This document shows positions 9,590 to 20,569 of a stretch of 64,000 nt of DNA, piece by piece (position 1 is the first letter of the stretch; each line of letters starts with the position of its first letter). The translations under genes were made by a program, and so were the position numbers. The notes beneath the pieces are model-generated. The model ran no database searches. It saw nothing but the letters and a program-made list of their open reading frames with translations, and was not told the DNA's origin. The stretch comes from Pseudoxanthomonas sp. (GTDB lineage: Bacteria; Pseudomonadota; Gammaproteobacteria; Xanthomonadales; Xanthomonadaceae): NCBI RefSeq assembly GCF_027498035.1, contig NZ_CP114978.1, positions 2,046,001-2,110,000 on the forward strand, in the 5' to 3' direction.

Positions 9590-9664
9590 TCAGGATGAAC
9601 GCGCTCCTTCCTCCGCCGTGGGCTTCGGAAACCAAAAGTAATAGCTGGCGCGGTAGGCGTTCAT
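9590..9664 (-). CDS. Aromatic-rich leader peptide of aroG, 24 aa
   Basis: This short ORF encodes MNAYRASYYFWFPKP followed by TAEEGARSS. Six of the first twelve residues are aromatic: Tyr4, Tyr8, Tyr9, Phe10, Trp11 and Phe12, so all three products of the pathway are represented in one cluster. It ends 24 bp before the terminator stem and lies on the same strand as aroG. In attenuation, ribosome stalling at such control codons favours an antiterminator. I see no strong Shine-Dalgarno sequence. The role is inferred from composition and position. Confidence 0.72.
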   Translation of the reverse strand: MNAYRASYYFWFPKPTAEEGARSS

Positions 9665-9740
9665 TGGAAGGCATTGATAACACGACTTTTGCGGCCGCGC
9701 GAATGTTTCATATGCAACTCGCGACACGCGACGTCGGCAC

Positions 9741-9772
9741 AAAAGAAAACCCCGCCTTGCGGCGGGGCTTTC
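9741..9772 (-). terminator. Intrinsic terminator of groESL
   Basis: On the minus strand CCCCGCC, the loop GCAA and GGCGGGG form a stem followed by TTTTCTTTT, 36 bp beyond the groEL stop. It is a strong rho-independent terminator. Confidence 0.88.
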
Positions 9773-9807
9773 GGTACAGCGTGCAGCGCAGGTCGCTGCG
9801 GATGGGA

Positions 9808-11454
<1,647 letters not shown>

Positions 11455-11508
11455 TTACCTCAGTTGTTCTTGATATGTAGTAAGGAGGGAGTCAGACGAA
11501 CCGCGCGC

Positions 11509-11799
11509 TCAGCCGAGCGTCGCGAAGATGTCGTCTTCCTTCACCACCAGGTAGTCGGTGCCGTCCAGCTTCACTTCCGTGCCGCTGTACTTGCCGAACA
11601 GGACCTTGTCGCCAACCTTGACCTGCGGCGCACGGACAGTGCCGTTGTCCAGGGTCTTGCCGGCGCCAACGGCGATGACTTCGCCCTTGATCGGCTTTTC
11701 GGTGGCCGAATCGGGGATCACGATGCCGCCAGCGGACAGCTTCTCTTCTTCCATACGCTTGATGACCACACGGTCGAACAGCGGCTTGATATTGCTCAT
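11509..11799 (-). CDS. groES: Co-chaperonin GroES
   Basis: The 96-residue co-chaperonin caps GroEL. The sequence [19 protein letters not shown] and the mobile-loop region [17 protein letters not shown] are typical. A good ribosome binding site (AAGAGGA) precedes the ATG. It is the first gene of the operon, and a CIRCE operator lies about 50 bp upstream. Confidence 0.98.
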   Translation of the reverse strand: MSNIKPLFDRVVIKRMEEEKLSAGGIVIPDSATEKPIKGEVIAVGAGKTLDNGTVRAPQVKVGDKVLFGKYSGTEVKLDGTDYLVVKEDDIFATLG

Positions 11800-11846
11800 G
11801 TCAATCCTCTTAAGTGATTGATTGGACTAGGAAAGGATCAGGAATG

Positions 11847-11873
11847 TTAGCACTCGCATATGACGAGTGCCAG
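11847..11873 (-). promoter_or_regulatory. CIRCE operator of groESL (HrcA site)
   Basis: TTAGCACTC, nine bases, then GAGTGCCAG. The CIRCE consensus is TTAGCACTC-N9-GAGTGCTAA, so the left arm is perfect and the right arm differs at two positions. Such sites are bound by the HrcA repressor. No hrcA lies in this window. Confidence 0.9.
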
Positions 11874-12017
11874 CACCCTGGAAACGACAGACCCCGCCTC
11901 GCGGCGATGCATCGGGCTGACAGGGCAGATTGGGCGGCGCAGGTAGCCTTTCAAGGCCGGAACTGGAAATTCCCGCGAAGGGCCGCCGCATCACCTCGAT
12001 CCACGGACCGGAAATGA

Positions 12018-12052
12018 AGAAGGGCACGCATGTGCGGCATGCGTGCCCTTCT
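12018..12052. other. Perfect 15-bp hairpin in the groES / XRE intergenic region
   Basis: AGAAGGGCACGCATG, the five-base loop TGCGG, and CATGCGTGCCCTTCT pair without mismatch. No T tract follows on either strand and no gene ends here. The 534 bp between groES and the XRE gene otherwise hold only the CIRCE site, an inverted repeat near the XRE start and a stretch with lower GC. The hairpin could be a terminator of a short unannotated transcript or a dispersed palindromic repeat. Confidence 0.6.
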
Positions 12053-12272
12053 AGGGAATGGTGGTGGAATCCGATTCCGTCAAGCCTTGACTTGCGCCAA
12101 CTCCCCCCGCCGACGTCCTGTCCATGCCGACTTCCTTGCCGACGCCGCTAGAGATACCAACCAACAGCAAATGAAGCAAATCCTGAACGCTACCAAAACC
12201 CATGAAAGGTAGTGAACAGGCGGCGCTGAATTCACTGAAATCCGTTACTTGGAGGTCTCTTAATGCGCATCC

Positions 12273-12313
12273 AGTGACCATAAGCAGGCAACGTATGTCT
12301 ATTTTTGGTCACT
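12273..12313. promoter_or_regulatory. Inverted repeat, candidate operator of the XRE regulator
   Basis: AGTGACCA at 12273-12280 and TGGTCACT at 12306-12313 are perfect 8-base inverted half-sites. Their centres are 33 bp apart, about three helical turns. They lie about 95 bp before the XRE regulator start, in an AT-richer stretch. Autoregulation is inferred from position only. Confidence 0.45.
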
Positions 12314-12407
12314 AGGTTAGTATCGCTGTCGTTTTCCATTCCGCTGCGTGGAACGTTTGGCTATGGTCAGGAAGGTTTCTGGATGGCGATCGCCACGGAG
12401 AGGTTTG

Positions 12408-12827
12408 ATGGATGCACCCGAGCGAGTCCGCATGGCACGTCGCCTTGCGGGCCTTTCGCAAAGTCAGTTGGCAGAAGCGGTTGGAGTGCAGCGAAGCGCA
12501 GTCAGCCACTGGGAGTCGCCGAAGGGCAAGAGCCCGAGCGTGTCGCACCTGCGCGAGGTCGCCCTGGCAACCGGAACCCAGTTCGAATGGCTGGCCACCG
12601 GACGCGGCGCGATGACCCTGTCGCGCGACGTGGAACTGGATTCGATCGCCACCGCCGAGGCGATCCTGGTCGAGGATCCCCTGGAATTCCGCCTGGTGCG
12701 CGCATTCCGCGAAGCCCCGCTGAAGGCACGCCTGTCGCTGCTGGAAGTCATGGAGACGCTGGCATCGCAGCGCACCGGCCGCACGCGGCCGCGGGGCAAC
12801 GGGCGGACTGCCGAATCGCGCAGCTGA
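12408..12827 (+). CDS. XRE-family helix-turn-helix regulator
   Basis: This 139-residue protein has an N-terminal HTH of the Cro/CI type: RVRMARRLAGLSQSQLAEAV, then VQRSAVSHWES, over about residues 5-60. The rest is helical, without a recognised sensor domain, and ends in an Arg-rich tail. The start ATG is preceded by GGAGAGG at good spacing. It stands alone between groESL (opposite strand) and dsbD (same strand, 93 bp downstream). A perfect inverted repeat upstream may be its operator. Its targets are unknown. Confidence 0.85.
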   Translation: MDAPERVRMARRLAGLSQSQLAEAVGVQRSAVSHWESPKGKSPSVSHLREVALATGTQFEWLATGRGAMTLSRDVELDSIATAEAILVEDPLEFRLVRAFREAPLKARLSLLEVMETLASQRTGRTRPRGNGRTAESRS

Positions 12828-12920
12828 GCCTTCCTGCCGCCCATTACGCAGCCATCGCAGGACGCGAACACGGCCGGCCAGGCACGATCAACGCCCCGCC
12901 GCTCCGCTAAGCTTCGCGAC

Positions 12921-15204
12921 ATGTCCCTGTTCCGTCGTCTGGCCACGCTGCTGGCCCTGTCCGCCCTCGCCCTGCCTGCCGCAGCGGTCGATGAATCCAG
13001 CCTGCTTCCCGTCGACCAGGCCTTCAGCCTGTCGGCGGAGGCCACCGACCAGGGCATCGCCCTGCACTGGAAAATCGCCGACGGCTACTACCTGTACCGG
13101 CACCGGACGGCAGTAACCGCCGAAGGCGCCGGCTTCCAGGCCGGCGCGCTGCAGATGCCCGATGGCAACAAGCACACCGACGAATACTTCGGCCCGGTGG
13201 AGACCTACCGCGGGCGCCTGGATGCACTGCTGCCTGGACAGAGTGCCAGCGCGGGCAACGTCACGCTGAAGGTGCGCTACCAGGGCTGCGCGGACGCCGG
13301 TGTCTGCTATCCGCCGCAAAGCCGGACCCTGCAGGTCGCGTTCAAGCCGGCCTCGACGAACACACCAGCTTCGGGTGCGGCCGCTGGCGGCCTTGGCCTT
13401 CCTGCCGCGACCGGCGGCCTGCCACTGTTCGGCAAGACGGCAGCCGGGGCGACCGACCAGGCGCCGCTGCCGCAGGAAGAAGCCTTCCGGTTCGAGGCGA
13501 TCACCGACAATGGCAACCAGTTGCTGCTGCGCTTCACCCCGGCCAAGGGGTATTACCTGTATCGCGACCGGACCCATATGGCGCTGACCGGTGCAGATGG
13601 CCTATCGCTGGGTAATGCCAGGTGGCCGGACGGCAGCGCCCACCGCGACGAGCATTTCGGCGAGGTCACCGTGTATTTCGACCAGGTCGAGGTGCCGGTA
13701 CCGGTCCTGCGCGATCGCGTCGATGCAGCCAAGGCCACGCTACAGGTGACCTTCCAGGGCTGCCAGACCGATGGCATCTGCTATCCGCCGATGACCCGCG
13801 AAGTCGCGCTGTCACTGCCAACCGGCACGGTCACGCCCGATGCCGAGCGCGCCACCGAAACAGCGCAGGCGGCCACGCCGGTCCCGCTCGAAGGCGATGC
13901 CGCCGCGCCAGCCACCGCACCAGCAGAGGTCCCGCGCTCGACGCCACCACCGGAGGTACTGGCACGCGTCCAGGGCAGCGGCGCTTCGACATGGCTGCTG
14001 GCCATGCTGGCGGCGTTGCTGGGCGGCCTGATCCTCAACGTGATGCCGTGCGTGCTGCCGGTGCTGTCGCTCAAAGCGCTGTCGCTGGCCGAAGGTGGCC
14101 GCGGCGCAGGACGCGCGCGCGCCAGTGCGTTGTCGTATGCAGCGGGCGTACTACTGAGTTTCCTGGTGATCGGCGGCATTGCACTGGGCCTGCGTGCGAC
14201 CGGCCAGGCGCTGGGCTGGGGCTTCCAGTTGCAGCAGCCGCTGGTGATCGCCGTACTCGTGTACGTGATGTTCGCCGTGGGCCTGAGCCTGTCCGGCGTG
14301 TTCGCAGTTGGCTACGGCCTGGCCGGCGCCGGCCGTGGGCTGACCGAACGCAACGGACTGGGCGGCGACTTCTTCACCGGCGTGCTGGCGGTCGTGGTCG
14401 CCAGTCCGTGCACGGCGCCGTTCATGGGGACCGCACTGGCGTTCGCCTTCGCCGCGCCACTGCCGGTGGCGCTGGCGGTGTTCGCACTCCTGGGCATCGG
14501 CATGGCCCTGCCGTTCCTGCTGATCGGCTTCGTGCCGGCGCTGGCCTCGCGCCTGCCCCGCCCCGGCGCCTGGATGGAGACGCTGAAGCAGGGTCCTGGC
14601 CTTCCCGATGTACCTGACTGCGGTGTGGATGCTGTGGGTGCTGGGCAAGCAGCGCGGCATCGACGCGGTAGCGCTGGCCCTGGCCGGGCTGGTGGTCTTG
14701 GCGCTGGGACTGTGGGCCTTCCAGCGGGTGCGCTTCCAGACAGCACCGCTGCGCCGCACGCTTGCCGTGGCCGTGTTGCTGCTGTCGGTGTTGCCGCTGG
14801 TGCTGCTGCACCGCCTGCCGCCGCCAAGCGCGACCAGCAACACGGCATCCGCCGACGGCAGCGAACCCTATTCGCCACAACGCCTGGCGGAGCTCCGCAA
14901 ACAGGGCCAGGTGGTGTTCGTGGACATGGGGGCCGACTGGTGCGTGTCGTGCAAGGCCAACGAACAGGCCGTGCTGGATCGCGACGAGTTCCGCACAGCC
15001 CTGCGCAACACCAACGCGATCCTGATGCGCGGCGACTGGACCAATGTCGATCCGACGATCACCGCCTTCCTGACCCAGTACAAGGCGGTCGGCGTGCCGT
15101 TGTATGTCGTGTTCCCCAGGAACGGCGGCGATGGCGAAGTGCTGCCAACGATCCTGACCCCACAGATCGTCAATGACGCCCTGCGGCGCGCCGCCGCCCA
15201 ATGA
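12921..15204 (+). pseudogene. dsbD: Thiol:disulfide interchange protein DsbD, reading frame broken by one extra G
   Basis: DsbD carries electrons from cytoplasmic thioredoxin across the inner membrane to periplasmic Dsb proteins. The product has a signal peptide, two successive alpha domains (about residues 25-140 and 185-300, each with a KGYYLYR-like stretch and a C....G.CYPP motif), a membrane domain beginning near residue 350 (NVMPCVLPVLSLKALSL), and a C-terminal thioredoxin-like domain with WCVSC. The frame breaks at the GGG run at 14591-14593. Removing one G restores LKQVLAFPMYLTAVW and gives about 760 residues. As written, the upstream frame continues out of phase to 15176. It may be a sequence error or a real mutation. 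Confidence 0.88.
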
Positions 15205-15830
15205 CATCCGGCGGCACCCGGCTGCTGTTGGTCGCCCTGGCGGCCGGCGTGCTGGGCGTCGGCGCCGGCCTCTGGTCGCAGGGCGGATGGCGCCGGACCA
15301 ACACCGGCCAGCAGGCACTGCAGGCGGCCTTGAACGCCAGGGCGCCGAGTCCGCCGACCGGGGTGGCGCCCGCCAGGCCCGGCGACCCGATGCCGGTGAT
15401 CCGGCTCCCCGATCTGGACGGCAACGTCGTCGATCTGGCAGCACTGGCCAAAGGCCGGCCGCTGCTGGTGAACATCTGGGCCAGCTGGTGCGGCCCCTGC
15501 ATCCAGGAAATGCCGGAGCTGGATCGCTTCGCCGCCAACCAGGGCGACCATGGCGTACAGGTGGTCGGCTTGGCGCTGGATACGCGCGAAGGCGTACGCA
15601 GCTTCATCCAGCAGGTGCCGGTGCGTTATCCGCTGCTGCTGGAGACGCCCGGCCCGGCTGATGCCAGCGTCTGGCTGGGCAATCGCGCCGGCGTGCTGCC
15701 CTACAGCGTGCTGGTTGGCGCGGACGGCCGGGTGCTCAAGCAGCACGTTGGCCCGTTTGCACAAGGCGACATCGATCGCTGGGTCGCAACATCACCGACC
15801 GCACCCGGCAAAATTCAAACGAACGATTAA
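15201..15830 (+). CDS. TlpA-family thioredoxin-like protein
   Basis: The 209-residue protein has an N-terminal membrane anchor (LLLVALAAGVLGVGAGLWS) and a periplasmic thioredoxin fold of the TlpA/ResA type. The active site is WASWCGPC (Cys97 and Cys100). It overlaps the dsbD stop by 4 bp (ATGA) and so is coupled to dsbD, which probably reduces it. It is likely involved in periplasmic disulfide reduction, for example in cytochrome c maturation or oxidative defence. The 254 bp downstream contain no gene. An aroQ gene, which I recall near accB in several relatives, is absent here. Confidence 0.87.
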   Translation: MTSGGTRLLLVALAAGVLGVGAGLWSQGGWRRTNTGQQALQAALNARAPSPPTGVAPARPGDPMPVIRLPDLDGNVVDLAALAKGRPLLVNIWASWCGPCIQEMPELDRFAANQGDHGVQVVGLALDTREGVRSFIQQVPVRYPLLLETPGPADASVWLGNRAGVLPYSVLVGADGRVLKQHVGPFAQGDIDRWVATSPTAPGKIQTND

Positions 15831-16084
15831 ATCACGCTTAAGTTCGGCGAACTGGACAGCATTGCCTGCTTCCTCCAGACTGCCGCCTTCGTCGTGGAGC
15901 GCCCGATGGTCAACCTGCCGCACCGTTACCTCCACTTGATGCCCGTTCTGCCGCGCATGCGCCCCTTCGCAAGACCCATGCACCAAGGCTGACGTCGCAC
16001 GACGCCGCTGTTCTGCGACATGGCCATTGCCGGGCCTGCCGCCACCTCCTCCTTCGTACCAACCGCATAACCACAGAGGCCTCC

Positions 16085-16567
16085 ATGGACCTGCGCAAGA
16101 TCAAGAAGCTCATCGACCTGCTGGAAGAATCCAATCTCGCCGAAATCGAGATCAAGGAAGGCGAGGAATCCGTCCGCCTGGCCCGCACGCCCAAGGGCAG
16201 CTACGCCCCGGCGCCGCTGGCCTATGCCCCGGCACCGGCCGCCGCACCGGCTGAAGCCCGCCCGATGCCGATGAGCTCGCCCACCGAAGCCTCCACTGGC
16301 GGCACCTCCAAGCCGGGCAACGCCCTGCCGGAAGGCCACGTGGTCCGCTCGCCAATGGTCGGCACGTTCTACGCCTCGCCCTCGCCGGACAAGCCGGTAT
16401 TCGTCACCGTCGGCCAGCAGGTCAAGGCCGGCGAGACCCTGGCGATCATCGAAGCGATGAAGATGTTCAACCCGATCGAGGCCGATGCCTCCGGCACGGT
16501 GGTCGCGATCCTGGGCGAAACCGGCCAGCCGGTCGAATTCGACCAGCCGCTGTTCGTCATCGGCTAA
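16085..16567 (+). CDS. accB: Acetyl-CoA carboxylase biotin carboxyl carrier protein
   Basis: The 160-residue BCCP has an N-terminal helix ([20 protein letters not shown]), an Ala/Pro-rich linker at about residues 40-80, and a C-terminal biotinyl domain with the motif [11 protein letters not shown]. Lys126 is the biotin attachment site. It acts with AccC in the first half-reaction of fatty acid synthesis. accC follows after 9 bp. Confidence 0.97.
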   Translation: MDLRKIKKLIDLLEESNLAEIEIKEGEESVRLARTPKGSYAPAPLAYAPAPAAAPAEARPMPMSSPTEASTGGTSKPGNALPEGHVVRSPMVGTFYASPSPDKPVFVTVGQQVKAGETLAIIEAMKMFNPIEADASGTVVAILGETGQPVEFDQPLFVIG

Positions 16568-16576
16568 GGCGCGCCC

Positions 16577-17944
16577 ATGCTCGATAAAGTCGTCATCGCC
16601 AACCGGGGTGAAATCGCGCTGCGCATCCTGCGCGCGTGTCACACGCTCGGCATCCGCACGGTCGCGGTGCACTCCACCGTCGACCGCAACCTCAAGCACG
16701 TGGCCATGGCCGACGAGTCGGTTTGCATCGGCCCGGCGCCGTCCAGCGAGAGCTACCTCAACATCCCGGCGCTGATCGCCGCGGCCGAGGTCACCGACGC
16801 CCAGGCCATCCATCCCGGCTACGGCTTCCTGTCCGAGAACGCCGACTTCGCCGAGCGCGTGGAGGAGTCCGGCTTCATCTTCATCGGACCCAAGGCCGAC
16901 ACCATCCGCCTGATGGGCGACAAGGTCGAAGCCATCCGCGCGATGAAGTCCGCCGGCGTGCCGTGCGTGCCCGGCTCGGGCGGCCCGCTGGGCGATGACA
17001 TCGTCGCCAACACCAAGATTGCCCGCGAAATCGGCTACCCCGTCATCATCAAGGCCTCCGGCGGCGGCGGCGGTCGTGGCATGCGCGTGGTGCACGCCGA
17101 AGGCGCGCTGAAGTCGTCCATCGAAACCACCAAGGCCGAGGCCAAAGCCGCCTTCGGCAATGGCGAGGTCTACATGGAGAAGTACCTGGAAAACCCACGC
17201 CACGTGGAAATCCAGGTGCTCGCCGACGGCCAGGGTGGCGCGATCCACCTGGGCGAACGCGATTGCTCCATGCAGCGCCGCCACCAGAAAGTGGTGGAAG
17301 AAGCGCCAGCACCGGGCATCACCGCCGAGCAGCGCAACGAGATCGGCAAGGTCTGCGTGGAAGCCTGCCTGCGCATCGGCTACCGCGGCGCGGGCACGTT
17401 CGAGTTCCTGTACGAGGACGGCCGCTTCTACTTCATCGAAATGAACACCCGCATCCAGGTGGAGCATCCGGTCACCGAGCTGGTGACCGGCATCGACCTG
17501 GTCTGCGAGCAGCTGAAGATCGCTGCTGGCCGGAAGCTGTCGATCAAGCAGAGCGACGTGGTGCTCAATGGCCACGCCATCGAATGCCGCATCAATGCCG
17601 AGGACCCAGAAACCTTCATGCCGCATCCGGGCCTGATCCAGCATTTCCATCCGCCGGGCGGCCCCGGCGTGCGCGTCGATACCCACATCTACGAGGGCTA
17701 TCGCGTGCCGCCGAACTACGACTCGATGATCGGCAAGCTGATCGTGCACGGCCCGGACCGCGACACCGCGATCGCGCGCATGCAGGTGGCGTTGAACGAG
17801 ACGGTGGTCGAAGGCATCAAGACCAACGTGCCGCTGCAGCAGCGGATCATGCGCGACAAGGGTTTCCAGGCCGGCGGCCAGAACATCCACTACCTGGAAA
17901 AGCGCCTGGCCGAACGCAAGACCAAGGCCATTTCGCTGACCTGA
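16577..17944 (+). CDS. accC: Biotin carboxylase subunit of acetyl-CoA carboxylase
   Basis: The 455-residue ATP-grasp enzyme carboxylates biotin on AccB. It begins [20 protein letters not shown], contains the glycine-rich ATP loop [14 protein letters not shown] and the catalytic region [18 protein letters not shown], and shows [16 protein letters not shown]. Length and motifs are standard. It is the last gene of accBC, followed by a strong terminator. Confidence 0.98.
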   Translation: MLDKVVIANRGEIALRILRACHTLGIRTVAVHSTVDRNLKHVAMADESVCIGPAPSSESYLNIPALIAAAEVTDAQAIHPGYGFLSENADFAERVEESGFIFIGPKADTIRLMGDKVEAIRAMKSAGVPCVPGSGGPLGDDIVANTKIAREIGYPVIIKASGGGGGRGMRVVHAEGALKSSIETTKAEAKAAFGNGEVYMEKYLENPRHVEIQVLADGQGGAIHLGERDCSMQRRHQKVVEEAPAPGITAEQRNEIGKVCVEACLRIGYRGAGTFEFLYEDGRFYFIEMNTRIQVEHPVTELVTGIDLVCEQLKIAAGRKLSIKQSDVVLNGHAIECRINAEDPETFMPHPGLIQHFHPPGGPGVRVDTHIYEGYRVPPNYDSMIGKLIVHGPDRDTAIARMQVALNETVVEGIKTNVPLQQRIMRDKGFQAGGQNIHYLEKRLAERKTKAISLT

Positions 17945-17964
17945 CCAGCGGCAGGCGAAGGCGC

Positions 17965-17996
17965 AAAAAAAGGCGGGGGAGACCCCGCCTTTTTTA
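17965..17996. terminator. Bidirectional terminator between accC and the exported protein gene
   Basis: AAAAAAGGCGGGG, loop GAGA, CCCCGCCTTTTTT. The A and T flanks allow termination in both directions, serving accC (plus) and the gene ending at 18021 (minus). Confidence 0.9.
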
Positions 17997-18020
17997 TTGC
18001 CCGCGATTCGCGCTGGCGGA

Positions 18021-18383
18021 CTACTTCGGAACGACCACCTGCGTGCCATGCACCGGCTGGATACCCACCGACGAGGTGGGGTCGACGATCTGCAGGGTTT
18101 CGGTCGAGCCATCGGGCCAGACGATCTGGAAGGTCGCACCGGCCGGCAGGGTCGAGAACGGCATGCCGCTGCGCGCGCGGTAGATCGCCGCCACTTCCGC
18201 GGCACCCGCCGTGCGCTTGCCTTCGCTGCTGGCGACCGTGGTCAGCTGGACCTTGGAGAGATTGCGCAGGTTGGCATCCCGCGCATCGACAATGACGATG
18301 CCCACGGCCAGGGCCGAATACGCGACAAACAGCAGCGCCCCAAGCCAGAACTTGGCACCCTGCATCCAGCGACGGTATTTCAT
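18021..18383 (-). CDS. Small membrane-anchored or exported protein, unknown function
   Basis: The 120-residue protein has one N-terminal hydrophobic segment (FWLGALLFVAYSALAVGIVIV) after a basic start, then a polar domain ending in VGIQPVHGTQVVVPK. I recognise no family. It overlaps the gene upstream by 4 bp (ATGA), so the two are probably co-translated and may work together in the periplasm. Confidence 0.75.
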   Translation of the reverse strand: MKYRRWMQGAKFWLGALLFVAYSALAVGIVIVDARDANLRNLSKVQLTTVASSEGKRTAGAAEVAAIYRARSGMPFSTLPAGATFQIVWPDGSTETLQIVDPTSSVGIQPVHGTQVVVPK

Positions 18384-19324
18384 GTACTTCCTCCCGAGCC
18401 GTTGACCAACGTGCTCACCATGTCATCGAGTGTTCCCGCACCCTGCCGCGGGACCGCGGCGTCGAGTACGAAGTTAGCGAAATCCTGCGAGCTGTCCTGA
18501 GAACAGATGCCCCCATTGGCGCAATAGCTCGTCATCAATGGGCTGCGTGCACCGCAGTCCAGGCCAAGCTTGCATGCGGCCAGCTGCCAGGCCAGCTGGC
18601 TGATCTGGGTACCCGCGACATAGCCGCGATATGCCTCGTCGCCACTGGCCACCGCCCCCATCGCCGCGGACAGCGCCAGATAGGCTTCCGGATCACGCGA
18701 GACCAGCACCCGCTGCACCAGCTCGCGGCGATAGTCCGGCGATTCGTCCAGCGGCTTGCCCTGTGCGAGCAACGCGGCCTCGGCTGCCAGGCTGCCCGCT
18801 TCAGCCGCACGCAGGCGCTGCAGCGTGACCGCCTGCGCGCCCAGTCCATCGGTGGAGGAAAACCCGGCACAGCGCTGGGCGACGCGGCCGCGCGCGGCAA
18901 GCATCGCCTGCACGCCGGCCGATGCACCCTGGGCGACCAGCCGGTCATCGGCCTGGTAACCGGCGGGGTCCACGGCATAGCCGGCGCAATAGTCATAGAC
19001 ACGGCTGAGTCGCCAGCTGGCCTGGGCGTCGCCGCCGTCAGCGGCCGATTTCAGCTGCAACGCGTAGCGGTAGAGATCCGGCTGCCCATCGAAGTCGTGA
19101 TCCTGGCGCGAGGCCTGCAGCGGAACGATGGCCGCGGAACGCTCGCGTCTCTGTGCGACAACAGCCGCCGGCGCAGGAGCGCCCTGTCCGCCAAGCGCCC
19201 GTGGTTCGCCCGTCATGTGGACATCGCGCGCGGTCAGGCCAGCCCCATCGCGGACGCACCACGCCGCAGCCAACAGCAGGGCGGGCGCAAACAGCCAGAG
19301 ATGTCGGGCGCGGAGCAGCGGCAT
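18380..19324 (-). CDS. Exported protein of unknown function, alanine-rich helical
   Basis: The 314-residue product has an N-terminal signal or anchor (HLWLFAPALLLAAAWCV) and then a long Ala-rich helical region with several cysteines near the C-terminus (KLGLDCGARSPLMTSYCANG). Segments such as LKSAADGGDAQASWRLSRVYDYC resemble Sel1-like or TPR-like repeats but do not establish them. Its stop overlaps the start of the 120-residue partner gene. The 276 bp between it and prmA hold no gene. Confidence 0.72.
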   Translation of the reverse strand: MPLLRARHLWLFAPALLLAAAWCVRDGAGLTARDVHMTGEPRALGGQGAPAPAAVVAQRRERSAAIVPLQASRQDHDFDGQPDLYRYALQLKSAADGGDAQASWRLSRVYDYCAGYAVDPAGYQADDRLVAQGASAGVQAMLAARGRVAQRCAGFSSTDGLGAQAVTLQRLRAAEAGSLAAEAALLAQGKPLDESPDYRRELVQRVLVSRDPEAYLALSAAMGAVASGDEAYRGYVAGTQISQLAWQLAACKLGLDCGARSPLMTSYCANGGICSQDSSQDFANFVLDAAVPRQGAGTLDDMVSTLVNGSGGST

Positions 19325-19600
19325 GAAGACGTCGTCGGCAGAGGAGGTTCATGGCGGTCGATGACATCTGGCGCCACGCAACGACGCGAGTCTAATCCAT
19401 CGCCACCGGGCCTGCTGCCAACGCCGGCCCAGGTTCGCCAACGGGAAGCGGGAGCCGGCCGGCGCGGACAGATACCGGCCCACATCCACCATGCGGGCCT
19501 CGGCCAATCAGGCACCGCGGTAGCGGCAGGGCAAGGCTTTGAGTAAGGTGGCGCGCCCCGATGCCCCGCGAATTTTCGCGGACTCCACCCCGAGCGCGCC

Positions 19601-20524
19601 ATGCCTTTCCTTGAATTGTCCGTCCCCTGCAGTGAAGCCCAGCAGCCGCGTTACGAAAATGCGCTGGAAGACATCGGCGCGCTGGCGGTGACCCTGGTCG
19701 ACGCCGATGCCGAAACCAGCAACGAGCGCGCCATCCTGGAACCGGGCGTCGGCGAAACGCCGCTCTGGCATGCGCTGGTGCTGACCGCGCTGTTTCCCGA
19801 CGATGCCGACGCGCTGGTGCTGCTGGCCGCGCTGGAAGCGTTCGACGAAGGGCTGGACTGGACCCAGGCTTCGTTCCGCATGGTGGAAGACCAGGACTGG
19901 GAACGCGCCTGGATCGACCAGTTCACGCCGATGCAGTTCGGCGCCCGCACCTTCATCGTGCCCTGGAACCAAGAATTGCCAGCCGAGGCCCAATCCGCCG
20001 ACGCGGCCGTGGTACGGCTGGACCCGGGCCTGGCGTTCGGTTCGGGTACCCATCCGACCACCGCACTGTGCCTAGCCTGGCTGGACACGCTGGCCAGCGA
20101 TGGCCTGCTGGAAAGCCAGTCGGTGCTGGATTTCGGCTGCGGCTCCGGCATCCTGGCGCTGGCCGCGCTGAAGCTGGGCGCTGCCCAGGCGATCGGCGTG
20201 GACAACGATCCGCAGGCGCTCCTGGCCACCCACGACAACGCACAGCGCAATGGCGTGGAAGCGCGTCTGCAGGTGTTCCTGCCGGCCGACGAACCGGTGC
20301 AGACCTATCCGGTGGTCGTGGCCAACATCCTGGCTTCGGCCCTGGATGCGCTGGCCGATACCCTGGCCGCGCGCGTCGCGCCGGGTGGCCGGATTGCCCT
20401 GAGCGGCATCCTGCATGGCCAGGAAGGCGAACTGCTCGCGCGTTACGCCGCATGGTTCGACGACCTGGTAGCAACCCAGCAGGACGACTGGATGCGGATC
20501 GACGGCACCCGCCGCGCCTCCTGA
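19601..20524 (+). CDS. prmA: Ribosomal protein L11 methyltransferase
   Basis: The 307-residue SAM-dependent methyltransferase trimethylates ribosomal protein L11. It shows the N-terminal recognition domain, then [19 protein letters not shown] and motif [19 protein letters not shown], followed by [13 protein letters not shown]. It belongs to the conserved block accBC - prmA - DUF3426 - fis of this lineage. Confidence 0.96.
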   Translation: MPFLELSVPCSEAQQPRYENALEDIGALAVTLVDADAETSNERAILEPGVGETPLWHALVLTALFPDDADALVLLAALEAFDEGLDWTQASFRMVEDQDWERAWIDQFTPMQFGARTFIVPWNQELPAEAQSADAAVVRLDPGLAFGSGTHPTTALCLAWLDTLASDGLLESQSVLDFGCGSGILALAALKLGAAQAIGVDNDPQALLATHDNAQRNGVEARLQVFLPADEPVQTYPVVVANILASALDALADTLAARVAPGGRIALSGILHGQEGELLARYAAWFDDLVATQQDDWMRIDGTRRAS

Positions 20525-20569
20525 TCGATCCCCTGTTCCGGCATCGGGCGGCCATGCTTGAATAAGGCG

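Noticed and set aside
9468..9683. A 71-codon ORF on the minus strand overlapping the aroG leader.
   Set aside because: It runs through the attenuator terminator and into aroG out of frame. The shorter aromatic-rich ORF explains the region better.
15926..18205. A 759-codon minus-strand frame across accB and accC.
   Set aside because: It is antisense to two textbook genes, with composition typical of a shadow frame.
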